DNA from: Mesorhizobium metallidurans STM 2683
GTDB taxonomy: Bacteria > Pseudomonadota > Alphaproteobacteria > Rhizobiales > Rhizobiaceae
Length of the DNA: 64,000 bases
NCBI RefSeq assembly: GCF_000350085.1
Contig: NZ_CAUM01000134.1
Coordinates: forward strand, 1 to 64,000
Reading direction: 5' to 3'
Program-made: the position numbers and the translations under genes
The notes under the pieces: model-generated
The model's input: only the letters and a program-made list of their open reading frames with translations
Databases searched by the model: none
Told to the model about the DNA's origin: nothing
In this document: in pieces, positions 1 through 11,711 of the stretch
Layout: every line of letters begins with the position of its first letter
Position numbering within the stretch: position 1 is the first letter of the stretch

Positions 1-549
1 CACCGACGTGACGAAGGGCGACGGCTCGCGCCACAGCACGCCGATATCGACGGCGCGCCTGATGCCACCCATCACCGGGGTGAAGGAGTGTATCGAGACG
101 AGCGCCTGCCGGCCCGCCGCGGTCTCGGTGATCGCCTGTTCGATCGGCGCCCAGGCGATGCGCTTGCGCAGCCTGGCGTCCGCCGCATCGACCGCGAGAT
201 TGCCGGGCACCGGAATGCCGCCAAGATCCGGGCGCATGAAATCCCACTCAGCCGCCGGGCGGTTGTAGTCGAGGAACAGCCGCGAATAATGCGTAACCAC
301 GGCCGGCGTCCGCAATGTCCGCGAGAGCTGGCGCGTCAAGGCGTCGATGCCGATATCGACGGCGAAATGCGTGCCGAGATAGGGCGCCGCCAGGCCAAGA
401 TCACGCCATGGCGCCGGTACGAGATTGCCGGCGTGCTCGGCGATCAGCAGATAGGGGCTCGCCGCGTCGGGCGACAGCCGCTCGACACTGGCTGCGGCCA
501 GCCTCTCGACGGTCGCATCGTCAAGCCCTGCAAGGCCCCCAGCGTTCAC
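1..549 (-). CDS. N-formylglutamate amidohydrolase-like protein (partial, C-terminus beyond window)
   Basis: An open frame of 183 codons runs off the left edge. It starts at GTG (547-549) behind a strong GGAGGT ribosome-binding site about 7 nt upstream. Motifs of the N-formylglutamate amidohydrolase (HutG/FGase, PF05013) family are visible: LLIAEHAGN near residues 34-42, FLDYNRP near 92-98 and SIHSFTPV near 143, followed by DIGVLW. Family members hydrolyse N-formyl amino acids with a metal centre, but many paralogues have unknown substrates. It begins 15 nt after the aldehyde dehydrogenase stop, so the two are probably one operon. The missing C-terminus prevents judging whether all metal ligands are present. 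Confidence 0.85.
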   Translation of the reverse strand, partial: MNAGGLAGLDDATVERLAAASVERLSPDAASPYLLIAEHAGNLVPAPWRDLGLAAPYLGTHFAVDIGIDALTRQLSRTLRTPAVVTHYSRLFLDYNRPAAEWDFMRPDLGGIPVPGNLAVDAADARLRKRIAWAPIEQAITETAAGRQALVSIHSFTPVMGGIRRAVDIGVLWREPSPFVTSV

Positions 550-564
550 CGGACGACCTCCAGT

Positions 565-1974
565 TCAACCGATGACGGAGCGGATGTGATAGGCCTTCGC
601 CGCCGTTGCTTCTGTCAGGCCCGCACGGCCATTGGTGCGGCCGAGGCCTGAATTCTTGACCCCGCCCCAGGGCAGATGCAGATCGGCGTGGTCGCAGCGG
701 TTGAGATAGACGGTGCCGGCCTCGACCTCGTCGAGCAGCGCCACGCCGCGATCGATGTCCTGCGTCCAGATCGAGGCGCTCAGGCCGAAATCGCTGTCGT
801 TCATCAACCGAAGCGCCTCGTCGTCGCTGCTGACGGGCTGGATACAGGCCACCGGCCCGAACAGCTCGTAGCGCATGATCTGCATGCCGTGATCGACCCC
901 GACCAGGACTTCCGGAGCCACGTAAGCAGCGCCAAGCCCCTCGGCCACTAGGGCGCCGTCCTGCGGCATCAGCCGCCGCGCCCCTGCCCGCACCGCCCTT
1001 TCGGTGAGATCGCGAATCGTGTCGGCGGCGCTCGCCCGCACCACTGGGCCGACCATCGGCTTCTCGCCGATCGGATGTCCGATGGTCCATTTCGCCGTCT
1101 CGACGACAAGGGCGTCGACGAAGCGGTCATGGATCGCCCGGTCGACATAGATGCGCTCCACCGAACAGCAGGACTGGCCGGCATTGGAGTATGTGCCTTC
1201 GGCGATCTGCGGTATCGCCGCCTCGAGGTCGGCATCGGCGCGCACATAGGTCGGATCCTTGCCGCCGAGCTCGAGATGCACTTGCGTGAACGTGCCGGCG
1301 GCGGCGGCATGGACGCGCCGCCCGCCATTGACCGAACCGATGAAGTTCACCGCATTGAAGGTGCCGGACGCGATCAGTCGCTCCGCATCGGCATGGTCGA
1401 GATGCAAGCTTTGGAACACGCCTTCGGGCCCGCCGGCGGCGCGGAAAGCCTCCTCGGCCACCTCCGCGATCAGAGGTGTCTGCGGCGAATGCTTGAAGAT
1501 CACGACATTGCCGGCCGCAAGCGGCGACGTCACCAGATAGCCCAGCATGGCGGTCGGGTAGTTCCAGGCACAGATCGACAGATGAAGGCCGCCCGCCACC
1601 GGCCGGGCATAGCGGCGGATGGTCTCGTCGGAGGGATAAGGCACGTCCGCCAGCGTTTGCGGAGCAATGTCGGAAAGCAGCTGTCCGATCAGCGCCAAGC
1701 GCGGCGTCTCGTCGGCCTGCCACAGCGGTCGGCCTATCTGCCATGCGACCATCTCGGCAAGCGGGGCGGCCCGAGCTTTCATCTCTTCGCCGAAGCGCTG
1801 CAGGATCGCCAGCCGCTCGGCCACCGGCATCCGCCGCCAGGAGGGCAATGCCGCCCGGGCCCGCGTCAGCGCGGCCTCGATTGCCGTGCCGTCGGCATAG
1901 AAGCGCGTCGCATAGGTCGAACCGTCGACGGGAGAGGTCACGGAGAAGGTCCGCGCGCCGGGATGCAAATTCAT
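565..1974 (-). CDS. NAD(P)-dependent aldehyde dehydrogenase family protein
   Basis: The product (469 aa from the chosen start) is a soluble aldehyde dehydrogenase oxidising an aldehyde to the acid. The AWNYP cofactor-site motif lies near residue 136. The general-base Glu is in LELGGKD (about E235), and the nucleophile Cys in GQSC (about C269). The frame continues upstream to 2040, but homology-like sequence (SVTSPVDG) begins just after the ATG at 1972-1974, so that start is preferred; its Shine-Dalgarno is weak. It precedes the N-formylglutamate amidohydrolase-like gene and is divergent from an SDR. The three may form an oxidative pathway for an amino-acid or hydroxyacid derivative, but the substrate cannot be read from the sequence. 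Confidence 0.88.
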   Translation of the reverse strand: MNLHPGARTFSVTSPVDGSTYATRFYADGTAIEAALTRARAALPSWRRMPVAERLAILQRFGEEMKARAAPLAEMVAWQIGRPLWQADETPRLALIGQLLSDIAPQTLADVPYPSDETIRRYARPVAGGLHLSICAWNYPTAMLGYLVTSPLAAGNVVIFKHSPQTPLIAEVAEEAFRAAGGPEGVFQSLHLDHADAERLIASGTFNAVNFIGSVNGGRRVHAAAAGTFTQVHLELGGKDPTYVRADADLEAAIPQIAEGTYSNAGQSCCSVERIYVDRAIHDRFVDALVVETAKWTIGHPIGEKPMVGPVVRASAADTIRDLTERAVRAGARRLMPQDGALVAEGLGAAYVAPEVLVGVDHGMQIMRYELFGPVACIQPVSSDDEALRLMNDSDFGLSASIWTQDIDRGVALLDEVEAGTVYLNRCDHADLHLPWGGVKNSGLGRTNGRAGLTEATAAKAYHIRSVIG

Positions 1975-2126
1975 GGTTGTGAAATCCGTTCGAACTGGGA
2001 AGTCATCAGGGTACGATATCGCGATTTTCCATTTTGGCAAATTTTTTCTAATACGGCTTGATGGAATTTTTATCCGCCCCTATTGTCCGGCGATCGCGCG
2101 TGGCGAAGCAGATGAGGGGCAGACAG

Positions 2127-2885
2127 ATGATCGTTTATGATTTCACCGGCAGGCACGCGGTTGTCGCTGGCGCCGGTGGCGGCATGGGCGAAGCGATCAC
2201 GCTCGCGCTGCTCGAAGCGGGAGCATCCGTTACCGCTATCGACGTGAAGGCTCGTCCAGCGTCCCTCGCCTCCTATGACGACAGGCTCACTTTCGCACAG
2301 GGCGATCTCACCGACGCCGCCTTTGTCGAACAGGTCGTCGGCACGGCGGGCCGCGAGCGCGGCGGCATCGACTATCTCGCCAATGTCGCCGGCGTGCTCT
2401 GGTTCGGTCGCGACAAATCGGCTCTCGACATGGATCTCGACGTCTGGGACCAGGTCTTCAACATCAACCTGAAGTCCTTCGTGCACACGGCACGATCGGT
2501 CGTTCCCTACATGCGCTCCGGCGGACGCGGCGGGGCCATGGTCCATTTCTCGACCATCCAGTGGTATCGTGGCGACGCGAACCCGCAGGATGCCTACCAG
2601 GCATCGAAGGCTGGCGTCTGCGCGCTCTCCAAATCGCTAGCCATGCAGCTTGCCGGCGACCGCATCCGGTCCAACGCCATCTGTCCGGGCATGGCGCTGA
2701 CGCCGCTGCAGGCACGCTGGGACACCGAGGAAAAGCGCTCGGCGGTCGCCAGTTACGCGCCGCTCGGCCGGATCGGCACGCCGCAGGACATGGCCAACGC
2801 AGCACTTTTCCTGCTCTCCGACGAAGCAAGCTACATCACCGGAATCGAACTTCCCGTCGATGGCGGTCTTTTGATGCGGATGTAA
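2127..2885 (+). CDS. Short-chain dehydrogenase/reductase (SDR) family oxidoreductase
   Basis: A 252-aa classical SDR. The Rossmann glycine motif GAGGGMG is at residues 15-21, NVAG near 87-90, and the catalytic set is Asn113, Ser142, Tyr157 and Lys161 (YQASK). The C-terminus has the usual GIELPVDGG ending. The ATG at 2127 is chosen because it follows GAGGGG at good spacing; an in-frame ATG at 2058 would add 23 residues with no homology. It is transcribed divergently from the aldehyde dehydrogenase, so the 152 bp between them probably hold both promoters. It likely interconverts a secondary alcohol and ketone with NAD(P)H; the substrate is unknown. Confidence 0.9.
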   Translation: MIVYDFTGRHAVVAGAGGGMGEAITLALLEAGASVTAIDVKARPASLASYDDRLTFAQGDLTDAAFVEQVVGTAGRERGGIDYLANVAGVLWFGRDKSALDMDLDVWDQVFNINLKSFVHTARSVVPYMRSGGRGGAMVHFSTIQWYRGDANPQDAYQASKAGVCALSKSLAMQLAGDRIRSNAICPGMALTPLQARWDTEEKRSAVASYAPLGRIGTPQDMANAALFLLSDEASYITGIELPVDGGLLMRM

Positions 2886-2915
2886 CCGCGATAGCCGCAT
2901 CCGCGGCCAGAGAAC

Positions 2916-5887
<2,972 letters not shown>

Positions 5888-5962
5888 TCATTCCTGAACA
5901 GCGGGATGGAGCCATATCCTGCTCCGTCCGAAAGCCTGGATTTCGGAGATAGACCGCCGTTT

Positions 5963-7636
5963 CTATGCCGCGGCCGTATTCTCGCGCAACAGTCGCTCGG
6001 CCGCCGCGCGGGCTTCGTCGGTGATGGTCGCGCCGGCCAGCATGCGCGCGATCTCTTCCTGGCGCGCCGCTCGGTCCATCTCGGCGATGCCTGTTGCAAC
6101 CCTGTCGGCGCCGCCGGACTTGGAGATCAGGAAATGCGTCGCCGCCCGCGCCGCGACTTGCGGCGCGTGCGTAACCGAAAGCACCTGCACGCGCTTCGAC
6201 AGTCGCGCCAGCCTTTGGCCGATGGCGTCCGCCACGGCGCCGCCAACGCCGGTGTCGATCTCGTCGAAGACCAGGGTTGGCGCCGAGCCGCGGTCGGCCA
6301 GCGCCACTTTCAGCGCCAGCAGGAAGCGCGACAGCTCGCCGCCGGAAGCGACCTTCATCATTGGGCCGGGCCTGGTGCCGGGATTGGTGCGCACCCAGAA
6401 TTCGACCTGGTCGATGCCTTCTTCCATGCGGTTTTCGGCCGCGCTCGTCATTTCGACGATGAATTCGGCCCGTTCGAGCTTCAGCGCCGGCAATTCGGCC
6501 ATGACGGCCTTGGTCAGCCCCACGGCCGCCGCATGGCGAAGCGACGATAGCTGTGCGGCGGAAATGTCGTAGGCCTCGCGCGCGGCCGCGGCCTGCTTTT
6601 CCAACCCATGCAGACGCTCCTCGCCGGCATCGAGATCGGCAAGATCGGCCACCATCGTGTCGCGCAGCTGCGCCAGGTCGTCGACCGCCACGCTGTGCTT
6701 GCGCGAGGCGGCGCGCAGCGAAAACAGCCGCTCTTCCGCCTTTTCCAGCCGTTGCGGATCATACTCAGTGGCGCGAAGTGCGGCTTCGACGCCCGATTGC
6801 GCCGCGTCGAGCGACAGCATCGCCTCGTCAAGCGACTTGACCACATCGTCGAGCAAGCCCGGCGCTTCCGTTACCTTGCGCTGCAGACGCCGCAACAGGC
6901 TGGCGAGCTGCGGCAGGGGCGAGGATGGACCGGAAAGCACATCCTGCGCGTCATGGATTTCCGAGGCGATCTTTTCCGCCCGCATCATCGTGGCGCGCAA
7001 TTCCGCCAGCTCGGTCTCTTCACCGGGCTGGGGATCGAGCTTCGTCAATTCGGCGACCGCGGCGCGCAGATAGTCGGCCTCGCGCGCCGCCGCCTCAACC
7101 TTGGCGCGGTGCTTGGCCAGGTCCTGCTCGCAGCTGCGCCAGTAGCGCCACGCCTCACCTGTCGCACGCACCGCGCCGAGATGGCCGCCAAAACTGTCCA
7201 GCAAGTCGCGATGCGCGCCAGGGTCGACCAGGGCGCGCTCGTCGTGCTGGCCGTGAATCTCGACCAGAGCGTGGCCGACATCGCGCATCAGCGTCACGCT
7301 GGAAGGCTGGTCGTTGACGAAGACGCGGGTGCGGCCGTCCGCCGTCTGCACGCGGCGCAGGATGACGTCGCCGTCATCCTCGATGGCGTTGTCGGCAAGC
7401 AGCGTTCGGGCAGGATGGTTGCGCGGCACGTCGAACACGGCAATCACCTGGCCTTGCGCCGCGCCATGGCGGACCAGCGAGGCATCGCCGCGGGCGCCGA
7501 GCGCCAGCGACAGTGCGTCGAGCAGGATGGATTTCCCGGCTCCGGTTTCGCCGGTCAGCACCGAAAGGCCGGACGAGAAGTCGATGTCCAGCTTCTCGAT
7601 CAGAACGATATCGCGGATCGACAATCTGGAAAGCAT
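5963..7636 (-). CDS. recN: DNA repair protein RecN
   Basis: A 557-aa SMC-like ATPase acting in double-strand-break repair. The Walker A motif GETGAGKS is at residues 29-36. Long helical coiled-coil segments occupy the middle. The C-terminal half has the ABC signature ASGGELSRFLLALK and the Walker B-like LVFDEIDTGVGG. Length is normal for the family. It lies 13 bp after bamD. The 150 bp between it and ligA contain two short inverted repeats (TCTCCC/GGGAGA and TCCGAAA/TTTCGGA) without a T-run. Confidence 0.97.
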   Translation of the reverse strand: MLSRLSIRDIVLIEKLDIDFSSGLSVLTGETGAGKSILLDALSLALGARGDASLVRHGAAQGQVIAVFDVPRNHPARTLLADNAIEDDGDVILRRVQTADGRTRVFVNDQPSSVTLMRDVGHALVEIHGQHDERALVDPGAHRDLLDSFGGHLGAVRATGEAWRYWRSCEQDLAKHRAKVEAAAREADYLRAAVAELTKLDPQPGEETELAELRATMMRAEKIASEIHDAQDVLSGPSSPLPQLASLLRRLQRKVTEAPGLLDDVVKSLDEAMLSLDAAQSGVEAALRATEYDPQRLEKAEERLFSLRAASRKHSVAVDDLAQLRDTMVADLADLDAGEERLHGLEKQAAAAREAYDISAAQLSSLRHAAAVGLTKAVMAELPALKLERAEFIVEMTSAAENRMEEGIDQVEFWVRTNPGTRPGPMMKVASGGELSRFLLALKVALADRGSAPTLVFDEIDTGVGGAVADAIGQRLARLSKRVQVLSVTHAPQVAARAATHFLISKSGGADRVATGIAEMDRAARQEEIARMLAGATITDEARAAAERLLRENTAAA

Positions 7637-7649
7637 CGCTACGCCTGCA

Positions 7650-8519
7650 TCAGGCGCCGGTGATCAGCTTCCCGGCCTTGGATATCCACGACCCGGCATT
7701 CTCGCGCGGTTCGAGCCCACCACTCTGCAGGAGCTTGTAGGAATCCTTGTACCACTGGCTGTCGGGGTAGTTGGTGCCGAGCACGGCAGCGGCGGTCTGC
7801 GCTTCCGATGTCAGGCCCATCGCGTAGTAGCTTTCGGTCAGACGCGCGAGCGCTTCCTCGACATGGCGCGTATTGGAATAGTTTTCCACCACATTGCGGA
7901 ACCGCTTGACGGACGCGATATATTCGCGCCGCTCGAGATAGTAGCGGCCGATCTGCATCTCCTTGCCGGCAAGCTGGTCGTTGGCGAAGCGGATCTTTTC
8001 CTTGGCGTCGTCGACATATTCCGAATCGGGCCAGCGCGTCACCAGATCCTGCATGGTCTGCACGGTCTGGCGCGCTTCCTTCTGGTCCTGGGTGACGTCC
8101 TTGATCTGCCGGTAGTAACTGAGCCCGATGATGTACTGGGCATAGGCGGCGTCCTCGGTCGATGGATAGAGGGTAAGATAGCGCTTGGCCGAACCGATCG
8201 CCTCGTCATAGCTCCCCTTGCGATAGTCGGCGAAGGCGCCCATCACCATCGATTTGCGGGCGAATTCCGAATAGGGGTGCTGGCGGTCGACCGCGTCGAA
8301 CTTCTTGCTCGCCTCGTCCAGACGACCGGCGTTCAGATTGGCGAGTCCCTGATTGTAGAGAACGTCGGCCGGTTCGGTCTGCTCGACATAGGTCGACAGA
8401 TCGACATCTTTCTCGGACGACATGCAGGCAGACAGGAAGAGCGATGGAACAACCACCGAAAGCGCCAGGAAAACAGCCCGTTGCGGCGCTTTCGATTGAC
8501 CAACTCGCTTGAAGACCAT
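7650..8519 (-). CDS. bamD: Outer membrane protein assembly factor BamD
   Basis: A 289-aa outer-membrane lipoprotein with TPR-like repeats, part of the BAM complex that inserts beta-barrel proteins. The signal peptide ends in the lipobox LSAC, giving lipidated Cys32. The following sequence ([33 protein letters not shown]) is typical of BamD/YfiO. The frame extends upstream to 8672, but the ATG at 8517-8519 gives a proper signal peptide and has a GGCGGA-type ribosome site. It follows lpxC, as in other Rhizobiales, with a palindromic repeat in the gap. Confidence 0.96.
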   Translation of the reverse strand: MVFKRVGQSKAPQRAVFLALSVVVPSLFLSACMSSEKDVDLSTYVEQTEPADVLYNQGLANLNAGRLDEASKKFDAVDRQHPYSEFARKSMVMGAFADYRKGSYDEAIGSAKRYLTLYPSTEDAAYAQYIIGLSYYRQIKDVTQDQKEARQTVQTMQDLVTRWPDSEYVDDAKEKIRFANDQLAGKEMQIGRYYLERREYIASVKRFRNVVENYSNTRHVEEALARLTESYYAMGLTSEAQTAAAVLGTNYPDSQWYKDSYKLLQSGGLEPRENAGSWISKAGKLITGA

Positions 8520-8559
8520 GATTGGATTCCGCCCTTTCGGCGTTATTTTGATGCACTTC

Positions 8560-8603
8560 GCATGTCGTTGTCCCCAACCGGCACCCACTTTTGAGCGACA
8601 TGC
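8560..8603. repeat. Palindromic intergenic repeat (copy 1 of a family with 43026-43074)
   Basis: The arms GCATGTCG (8560-8567) and CGACATGC (8596-8603) enclose a loop. Its reverse complement closely matches the hairpin at 43026-43074, sharing the arms and CAAAAGTG with a similar GGTT...GGGA...AACGACATGC half. It lies 40 bp upstream of the bamD start. This fits the Rhizobium-type intergenic mosaic or palindromic repeats common in this order. Confidence 0.75.
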
Positions 8604-8780
8604 ACCAGTCGTCGGCAGCAGCCATAAACCATAACCGCCTTGCCCGGCAACGCTATCGCCGGCCAATCGCACATTTTTGTGGCGGTTTGGCGTCGCCTGA
8701 ACGCCTATGCCTTTTCAGCGACCTATGGTGCATTCATGCAACACAGGTCGACCCTCATAAGGCCTGAAAAACGTTAAAAA

Positions 8781-9728
8781 TCAGATCATCCAAGGGGCGT
8801 AGACGGGCGCGTAGACAGCGCTCATCTCGGCCGCACGGCCACGCTCGCGGCGCGTCGTCTCGACGATCTCGAAGGCCGAACGGTCCGACAACAGGCGGCG
8901 CAACGCCGCCGCGTTCAGCCTGTGGCCGCCGCGATACGACCGGAAGCAGCCGATGAACCGGGCGCCGGCCAGCGCCAGATCGCCCATGGCGTCCAGCGTC
9001 TTGTGGCGGGCAAATTCGTTGGGAAAGCGCAGGCCTCCCATGTTGATCACGCGGTTGTCGTCGCCGATCACCAGCGAGTTCTCCAGCGACGAGCCAAGCG
9101 CGTAGCCGGCGGCCCACAGCCGCTCCACATCCTTCATGAAGCCAAAGGTGCGGGCCCGCGCGACGTCGCGACGAAAAATATCGGGGTTGATGTCGGACGC
9201 GAAGAGCTGACGGCCGATCGCCGGGCTTTCGAAATCGATCTCGATTTCGAAGCGCGTGCCGTCATAGGGCCTGAACTCCGCCCAGGACGCGCCGTTCTCG
9301 ATACGAACCGGCTTGACCACTCTTATATACCGGCGCTTGACCGGCAGCGTGTCGATGCCGGCCTGGTCCACGGCCTCGACGAACGGCATGGCGCTGCCGT
9401 CGAGGATCGGAACCTCGTGACCGTCGATTTCGATGACGATGTTGTCGATGCCAAGGCCGAAGACAGTGGCCATCAGATGTTCGACGGTGGCAATATGCTC
9501 GCCTCCGGGGTCGCCGAGCATGGTGCAGAGATCGGTGGCGCCGACTTCGGCGACAAGCGCACGGAATTCGCGGCTCTCGCTTCCATTTGAAAGCTGGAAC
9601 ACCACGCCCGTGTCGGCATCCGCCGGCAGGAAATGAACGGTAACGGGTTTGCCGCTGTGAACGCCGGTACCCGTCAGCGTCGCACGCGATTTAAGTGTCG
9701 TCTGGTAGTCCTGCAAGACAAACCCCAT
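8781..9728 (-). CDS. lpxC: UDP-3-O-acyl-N-acetylglucosamine deacetylase LpxC
   Basis: A 315-aa zinc deacetylase catalysing the committed step of lipid A synthesis. Zn ligands are visible as His84 (TVEHLMA) and the HKTLD motif (His242 and Asp246). The N-terminal TLTGTGVHSG block and the GAMPFVE-like SAMPFVEAV segment are family hallmarks. The frame continues upstream to 9818, but the ATG at 9726-9728 begins the conserved MGF(V)LQDYQTTLK sequence. It is separated from ftsZ by 276 bp with unusual inverted repeats, suggesting its own regulation. Confidence 0.97.
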   Translation of the reverse strand: MGFVLQDYQTTLKSRATLTGTGVHSGKPVTVHFLPADADTGVVFQLSNGSESREFRALVAEVGATDLCTMLGDPGGEHIATVEHLMATVFGLGIDNIVIEIDGHEVPILDGSAMPFVEAVDQAGIDTLPVKRRYIRVVKPVRIENGASWAEFRPYDGTRFEIEIDFESPAIGRQLFASDINPDIFRRDVARARTFGFMKDVERLWAAGYALGSSLENSLVIGDDNRVINMGGLRFPNEFARHKTLDAMGDLALAGARFIGCFRSYRGGHRLNAAALRRLLSDRSAFEIVETTRRERGRAAEMSAVYAPVYAPWMI

Positions 9729-9945
9729 AGCCCATGCTGCCCAAGTCCGCTCTGTCGGCCCAAAGGGCGCGGCACTTGATTGATCGGCAGGCAGGGCCAC
9801 TTCCCCGAATCCCGGCAAACCGATGTTAGTCGCGGGAAGATAGTGATCCGGCAGGGAGACTCCAAATCACGGTTTCTTACTCTTTGTAACCACGGCCAGA
9901 AGTGAGTTGAGCGCCATAACGCTCTGTTTTACAAGGGCTTTTTAA

Positions 9946-10003
9946 GTTAACAGGCAAACGATCTCTTGCTTGCCTGTTAACAATTGTTACGGACTGTTAA
10001 CAG
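9946..10003. repeat. GTTAAC-containing inverted repeats between ftsZ and lpxC
   Basis: A perfect 12-bp inverted repeat has arms GTTAACAGGCAA (9946-9957) and TTGCCTGTTAAC (9970-9981) around a 12-nt spacer. Twelve bases further lies a separate 10-bp palindrome, CTGTTAACAG (9994-10003), ending one base before the ftsZ stop codon. No T-run follows the hairpin on the minus strand, so it is not a standard rho-independent terminator. It could be a protein-binding site array for the lpxC promoter or an mRNA-stabilising hairpin. Confidence 0.7.
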
Positions 10004-10004
10004 G

Positions 10005-11645
10005 TCAGTTGGCCTGGCGGCGCAGGAATGCCGGAATCTCCAGCTGATCGTCTTCCTGCATGGTCCTGGCCTGCGGCGTCAGCCGGCCCTGATCGTCCAA
10101 CTGGCCGCGGCGCGGCGCGTAAAGCTGCGGATCCTGGCTGGCAAGGCGACGCACCTCTGGGGCCGCCTGGCGCAGCTTCGGTTCACGCGGCAGTGCCGGC
10201 TGCAGCCGTGCGGGTTCCTCTTCGCGGCGGGTCAGACCGCTTGTCAGGCGCTTGATCAGCCCCATCGGCCCGCTGTTTTCATGATCGGCCGGACGGCTCT
10301 TGGCTTCCACCTCAGCCTTCACCACAGGCGGGAAATCCTCGACGCGCGGCATGCGCTGGGGTGCGGCGGCCACCGGCTGAAGCACTTCACGCTGCGGCAT
10401 CGCCTGCTGGACCACCGGCTGCGGCTGGGCAGGCGGCGCCTGGAAGATCTTGCTCTGCGGGCGGAAGTCTTCCGCCTGGGCAACCGGTGCGGGACGCGCC
10501 ATCGCCGCGGCGTTGGCCTCGGCAAGCTGGATCGCCTCGGCAACCGGGTCGGCCGCGCGTGGCTCATAGACGTTCTGGACAGGCGCCGGACGGCTTTCCG
10601 CGACCGGGACCGCCGGGCGGTTAACCGGCTTTGGCGGCGCCGCGCGGATGGCGATTGGCGCGGCGGCGATTTCAGCCGCCGATTTGTCGATGCCGGTGGC
10701 GACCACCGAGACGCGGATGACGCCTTCGAGATCCTCGTCGAACGTCGCGCCGAGGATGATGTTGGCGTCCTGGTCGACCTCCTCGCGGATGCGGGTAGCC
10801 GCCTCGTCGACTTCGAACAGGGTGAGGTCACGACCGCCGGTGATCGAGATCAGCAGACCTTTGGCGCCCTTCATCGAGGTCTCGTCGAGCAGCGGGTTGG
10901 CGATCGCGGCTTCGGCGGCGGCCATGGCGCGTCCCTCGCCCGAGGCCTCGCCCGTGCCCATCATTGCCTTGCCCATTTCGCGCATCACCGAGCGGACGTC
11001 GGCGAAGTCGAGATTGATCAGGCCTTCCTTGACCATCAGGTCGGTGATGCAGGCGACACCCGAATAGAGCACCTGGTCGGCCATGGCGAAGGCGTCGGCG
11101 AAGGTCGTCTTGTCATTGGCCAGCCGGAACAGGTTCTGGTTGGGGATGACGATCAGGGTGTCGACGCATTTCTGCAATTCCTCGATGCCGAAATCCGCCG
11201 TCTTCATGCGGCGCTGGCCTTCGAAATGGAACGGCTTGGTGACGACGCCCACCGTGAGGATGCCCTTTTCACGGGCAGCCCGCGCGACAACCGGAGCCGC
11301 TCCCGTGCCGGTGCCGCCGCCCATGCCGGCCGTGACGAAGCACATATGGGTGTTCGACAGATGATCGATGATCTCGTCGATGCATTCTTCCGCCGCCGCG
11401 CGGCCGACTTCCGGCTGCGATCCCGCGCCCAGACCTTCGGTCACATGCGCGCCGAGCTGGATCAACCGCTCCGCCTTGGACATGGTCAGCGCCTGTGCGT
11501 CGGTGTTGGCCACGACGAACTCGACACCGCGCAAGCCCGCGGTGATCATGTTGTTGACAGCATTGCCGCCGCCACCGCCGACACCGAACACGGTGATCCG
11601 CGGCTTGAGCTCGGTGATGTCCGGCTTTTGCAGATTGATGGTCAT
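10005..11645 (-). CDS. ftsZ: Cell division protein FtsZ
   Basis: A 546-aa tubulin homologue forming the cytokinetic ring. The GTP-binding signature GGGTGTG is at residues 109-115, and the N-terminal [13 protein letters not shown] block is present. The globular domain ends near residue 320. A long Pro/Ala/Gln-rich intrinsically disordered linker (about 200 residues) follows, as in other alphaproteobacteria. It ends with the conserved C-terminal peptide [12 protein letters not shown], which binds FtsA and other partners. GGAGACA precedes the ATG. It lies 66 bp after ftsA. Confidence 0.98.
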   Translation of the reverse strand: MTINLQKPDITELKPRITVFGVGGGGGNAVNNMITAGLRGVEFVVANTDAQALTMSKAERLIQLGAHVTEGLGAGSQPEVGRAAAEECIDEIIDHLSNTHMCFVTAGMGGGTGTGAAPVVARAAREKGILTVGVVTKPFHFEGQRRMKTADFGIEELQKCVDTLIVIPNQNLFRLANDKTTFADAFAMADQVLYSGVACITDLMVKEGLINLDFADVRSVMREMGKAMMGTGEASGEGRAMAAAEAAIANPLLDETSMKGAKGLLISITGGRDLTLFEVDEAATRIREEVDQDANIILGATFDEDLEGVIRVSVVATGIDKSAAEIAAAPIAIRAAPPKPVNRPAVPVAESRPAPVQNVYEPRAADPVAEAIQLAEANAAAMARPAPVAQAEDFRPQSKIFQAPPAQPQPVVQQAMPQREVLQPVAAAPQRMPRVEDFPPVVKAEVEAKSRPADHENSGPMGLIKRLTSGLTRREEEPARLQPALPREPKLRQAAPEVRRLASQDPQLYAPRRGQLDDQGRLTPQARTMQEDDQLEIPAFLRRQAN

Positions 11646-11711
11646 TGTCTCCGTCCTTTGCCTTTCACGCCGCTTCGCCGCCGCGGCCGCCTATGGGGCT
11701 GCCCCCGTCAA

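Noticed and set aside
9946-9981. A rho-independent terminator after ftsZ
   Set aside because: The hairpin is perfect but is followed on the minus strand by A-rich, not T-rich, sequence.
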